64,000 bases of DNA, taken from contig JAKSZP010017332.1 in assembly GCA_022478985.1 (NCBI GenBank), forward strand, positions 59,774-123,773, given 5' to 3'. A program made the position numbers and the translations under genes. This document shows, piece after piece, positions 60,314-64,000 of this stretch (position 1 is its first letter; each line of letters begins with the position of its first letter). Origin of the DNA: Massospora cicadina. Its lineage: Eukaryota; Entomophthoromycota; Entomophthoromycetes; Entomophthorales; Entomophthoraceae. The notes beneath the pieces are model-generated. The model did not search any database and was not told where the DNA came from. It was given only the letters and a program-made list of their open reading frames with translations.

Positions 60314-60999
60314 ATGATGATCTACTAAGTATCATGTGGAAAAAAATTTATAGTTAGAAATGTGTACTATAATTATGATATTGAAAATTTATACTTTAAC
60401 TTAAGTTTATATAATTACTGATATCATACAACTAACATTCATTTAAATAGATTTGAAGGTTTCAAATAAAATGACTAATGGTATTTTGCCTTTTGATTTA
60501 AATAATATAAGGATATACTAAATCTATCAACTGGACAAGGTTATCAAGTTAAAATTTGCAATGTGATGATCTAATTAAGGATCAAGTGGAATAATTAATC
60601 AAAATTTGAACATATACTCCAACTTTTTAAATCCTCCACTTTAAATCAATTGATCTGTAGTTAAAGCTAAATAACTAGAAATTAATCCAATATGAACTTT
60701 AAAAGCCAAATAGAGAAAGAAATTATAATTTCAGGTTAGAAACATCTGATTTTAAAAGTAAACCTAATTTGAACCAACTATTTATTACAGATTTTTTCTA
60801 CTGATAATTAACTTAGTACTATCTAAGTCATCTATATAATCAAATGTAATCTCTGACTTCATGGTAAAAAGTAAACTTTGTTGTAAGATTTTACTTCTTT
60901 GATATGTAGGCTAAGTATATATAAAATTTAAATTTATTCTATATAACAATATCATCCCATGCTTGCCTTAGTGCTTCAAATCAAAGTAAATTACGAAAG

Positions 61000-62740
61000 C
61001 TTAAAATGTTAGCTTCACAGCCAAGCTATTCAAAAATTTAAAAGTGTTAAAACTTATAATTGAATATCTTTCGCTAAATAAATAACTTAAAGAATATAGA
61101 AATTGAAAATACTTTGCATTTGGAGCTAAAGGTATAATAATTTTGTTACGATATAAAAAGCGTTTCACAATTAAAAAATCAGGTTATAATATTTTGTCAC
61201 TTTATACAAAAAGGATAGAAATATTTATTAAACTATAAAGCTCAAATTAGCAATTCAAAATACTTAATTGAAGATCTAGCATAGATTTAGCTTACAGTAT
61301 ATTACAGCTAAAAAGTAAATGATAATAGTAAACCCTAAAATTAAAACAAACTGATTATTAAAATTCCTGGGCCAAACCTGACTAGAGTCACCTTTTTATT
61401 AAAAATTAAAGAAAAAGCTGAGGTAATAAGTTAACCCAACTTTGAAAAAGGCTAATATCCTAAGCTAAAAGTAAGGGAGGATACCCCAGTGGTAGAGTAT
61501 GGACCCTCTACCACTGCCTCCCGAGTTCGATCCTGGTAATGGACTTTGGGTAGGGGACGATTATGACTGTGTTGGCGTTGCGCACCAATGCCCCGAACCG
61601 AGATAGCAAATAGCAAAGGCGATCCATGGAGTTCCTGGCCTATCATACGCCACGCATGGAGATTTTCCGGGTTTTATCCTCCTTTCCCATTTTCTTCACT
61701 TCCCTAATCGGTGCGGTATCATCCCCAGGTCGACCCACCTCGAATAAAATTTAAATTTATATTAAATTAAGCTAAAAGTATAAAAATTATTTAAAGTATT
61801 TAGCTTTAATCTAATTTTTAAATGTGGTAAAACTTAAAATTAGATAGCTTGCAATTAAGCAAATAAGCTAAAGAATATAAAATCTGTAAATATTTCACTT
61901 GAAGCTTATTTTATAATGATTTAGTTACTTCATACAAAAGGTATTTTCCAAGTGAAGGTTAAATTATAAAAAATTTATTACTTTATATAAAAAGCATTAA
62001 AATACCTTTAAACCTATAAACCTAAAAGTGGCAAAACTGAAACAATTATAGATCTACCATAGATCTAGTCTACAGTATAATATGACCAAAAAGTAATTGA
62101 TAATAGTATGCTCTAAATATTAAAACAAACTGATTATTTTAACTCCTGTGCCAAACTTGACTAGAGCCATTTTACCAAAGAAACAAAGTAAAAGCTAAGG
62201 ATATAAAATAGCCCAACAAAAAACTATATAACCCTAAGGCAAAAGTAATAGATAAAGTATTCAGGTTTATATTAAACTCCAATATCTGTTAAAGTTAAAA
62301 TTAACTAACTTTCCTTAAATAAATAACTTAATGAATATAAAACTAAAAATTCTTCTCACTTGAAGCTTAATTTATAATGGCTTTGGTATTTTATACAAAA
62401 AGTATTCACCAACCAAAGCTTGTATTATAACTCTTTTGTTACTTTATATAAAAAAGGATAAGATATCTATAAAACTATAAAGCTCAAATCAGCAAAACTA
62501 AAAATGATTAATTGAAGATCTAGCATAGATTTAGCTTGCAGTATAATATGACTAAAAGTAAGTAATAGTAGTAAACTTCAAGGTTAAAACAAACTAGTTA
62601 TTATATTTTTGAGTCAAACCTGATTAGAGCTACCTTTTTACTAAAGAATAAAGAAAAAGCTAAGAGAATAAAATAACCCAACTCTGAAAAAAGCATATAT
62701 AACTCTAAGGCAAAAGTATAAAAACTATTTCAAATATTTA
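61000..62740. repeat. Tandem array of about 470 bp AT-rich units
   Basis: Three diverged units are visible: about 61000-61473, 61781-62247 (467 bp) and 62248-62718 (471 bp), then the start of a fourth. Each contains, in order, GCTTAATTTATAATG-like, TACTTTATATAAAAA, GATCTAGCATAG, CAGTATAATATGAC, TAAAACAAACTGATTAT and GGCAAAAGTA motifs. A SINE interrupts the array. No coding sequence. Confidence 0.8.
61474..61767 (+). mobile_element. tRNA-derived SINE, copy 3 (full length)
   Basis: 294 bp, nearly identical to copy 1, including the 11 bp hairpin arms (61487-61497 and 61506-61516) and box B. It is flanked by a 13 bp duplication, TAAGCTAAAAGTA (61461-61473 and 61768-61780). It is inserted exactly at a unit boundary of the surrounding tandem repeat array. 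Confidence 0.92.
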
Positions 62741-62789
62741 TCAAAATAGTACATTATAGAAATATATTAAAGAGTATATCAGAAATAAA

Positions 62790-63360
62790 TTAAAAGGAAG
62801 GTAATTTTAATCAGATCATCTGTGCTCAAGAATTAACTAACTTTACCCCTTTGCAGTCGGAGCTGCTTGACAAGTGAATATCATTGTGGATGAGAGGTAT
62901 TTGAGCGTGCATTAAAGAAAATGTGCACTGAATTGAGTGGCTATATGCCGATATGCATCCACAACGGTAAAAAGGCTTGAGCGACTATTTATTAATATTC
63001 AACCACAAAGGGTTATAAACTAAACTACAAACTTATATTAAACTAACTTTGAGTTAGAATGAATTAAAATTCAGTAAAACAGAAAAAATAAATAAGGAGA
63101 ATAGCTTTAATCACCAGAACATTTGATCAGGAATAAAAAAAGCTATAAAAACTGAAATCTAAACTCAACTAAACCTAACTCTGAACTAAATTTAAATAAA
63201 GCTCAGTAAAATAGTAAAAATAAAAAGAACATCTTTAATCACCAGATCTTTTGATCAAGAATGAACAAATTATAAAAAATAAAAAATATAAACTTATCTA
63301 AATCTAACTCAGGGTTAAATTGAATTGTTATTTGAAAAAAATAAAAATATCAAAGCATAC
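62790..63360. repeat. Second AT-rich repeat, period about 128 bp
   Basis: CTTTAATCACCAGA followed by TTTGATCA recurs at 63105 and 63233, with AACTCTGAACTAAATT/AACTCAGGGTTAAATT-like tails. A more diverged version starts near 62805. Non-coding. Confidence 0.6.
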
Positions 63361-64000
63361 TGATACATCTAGTACTAAAAAAAGCATACTGATATTCAAA
63401 CACTATTATAAACTTTATCAGCTGTTGAGAAGATAACCCCTCTGTACCTTTTGTCAGATTTTATCTAGCTAGCATTATTATCTATGCTTTGCTATGGTAC
63501 TAGCATTCGATGTTTATTTCTTACCAGATAATTCAAAATTGTTTTAAATTTTTATATTGGTAGGTGGCATAGTAGGTCTTGTTATTTTACTACTTCCACC
63601 GTTAGGGCTCACGGGAAAAGAGGCAGTTAAGGAAATAGGTATTAGATATTTATTAAGGTTTTTTAGGTTAGGTTTAGGTTAACCATTTTATAGGTGGAGA
63701 TTGGGTTGGCATTCTTGCTTTGGGAAGCGGGCTGGGTTCTGAAGTATATTCAGTAATGGTCAGTTCTGTTCCAAGGGGTATGATATTAGCTTCTTGTTCC
63801 TTAGAAGTGAGGTTCCTGTTGGTTTCAATCACAGCGGCCATTGGCAAGCTTAAAATTAAAATGACCTATTGAATTGACTAAAAGCTAATAGAAGCCACCA
63901 ACCACTTGGCTAAACCCAATTGAGCATATGCTTTTGACTAATCACCACCTGCTTGGCATAACTATTAAACCTATCTGATTAACTATATTGATTTGGGAGG
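63361..64000. other. AT-rich spacer, no gene seen
   Basis: No supported coding frame or repeat boundary. A short AGGTTAGGTTTAGGTT stretch occurs near 63665 but is too short for a telomeric array. Confidence 0.5.

Noticed and set aside
63655..63690. Telomere-like TTAGG repeats
   Set aside because: Only about two or three imperfect units (AGGTTAGGTTTAGGTT) in AT-rich DNA, with no array.

Overview
This window is eukaryotic repeat territory. I see no intact host gene, no rRNA, no functional tRNA gene and no bacterial-style operon. Nearly everything recognisable is a transposable element or its remains: Ty3/gypsy LTR retrotransposons (several with chromodomains), non-LTR (LINE) elements with a C-terminal zinc-binding reverse-transcriptase domain, tRNA-derived SINEs, solo LTRs, microsatellites and AT-rich tandem repeats. 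Chromodomain Ty3 elements with long LTRs, Gag proteins with collagen-like Gly-X-Y runs and the lack of any animal- or plant-specific family suggest a large, transposon-rich fungal genome, perhaps a basidiomycete. That assignment is an inference and the species cannot be read from this sequence.

Left part (1-20.8 kb). A degenerate open region of unknown origin (about 301-948) is followed by a stack of minus-strand Ty3 elements. Element A (LTRs 1427-1711 and 11523-11776, RT/RNase H/integrase 1740-4450) is split by element B, a structurally complete 7.1 kb Ty3 element (4451-11522) with two LTRs of about 607 bp, gag, protease, RT, RNase H and integrase. To its right lie the gag remains of another element, F (11777-12431 and 17692-17933), whose gag is interrupted by LINE 1 (12442-17681, flanked by a 10 bp target duplication), then F's primer-binding site and LTR, an orphan plus-strand LINE ORF1-like fragment, and LTR-like sequence.

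Middle (20.8-31.6 kb). Two closely related LINEs in the same orientation, LINE 2 (20803-26073) and LINE 3 (26342-31632), carry 13 and 16 bp target duplications. Each has an ORF1 with a CCHC knuckle and an ORF2 with AP-type endonuclease, RT (FADD) and a C-terminal CCHC-like zinc domain. All are broken by stops and frameshifts.

Right part (33.2-58.9 kb). This is one four-deep nest: element C (minus; LTRs 33189-33688 and 58439-58939) contains D1 (plus; 38494-58302), which contains E (minus; 39953-52317), which contains D2 (plus; 42200-48159). Coding sequence reads through each junction once the insert is removed, and most junctions show short target duplications. D1 also carries two solo LTRs. 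The D and E elements are chromoviruses with PR-RT-RH-IN-chromodomain but no recognisable Gag. Two very long simple repeats, (CA)n and poly(A), sit at the 3' end of E.

Far right (58.9-64 kb). Very AT-rich DNA holds three copies of a tRNA-derived SINE (two full, one 5'-truncated, all with 13-17 bp target duplications), an array of about 470 bp tandem units, and a smaller repeat of about 128 bp. The SINE tail resembles the 3' end of LINE 2/3, pointing to a SINE-LINE partnership. Working together here means parasitism: LINE-encoded machinery probably mobilises the SINE, and gag-bearing LTR elements may supply particles to the gag-less ones.
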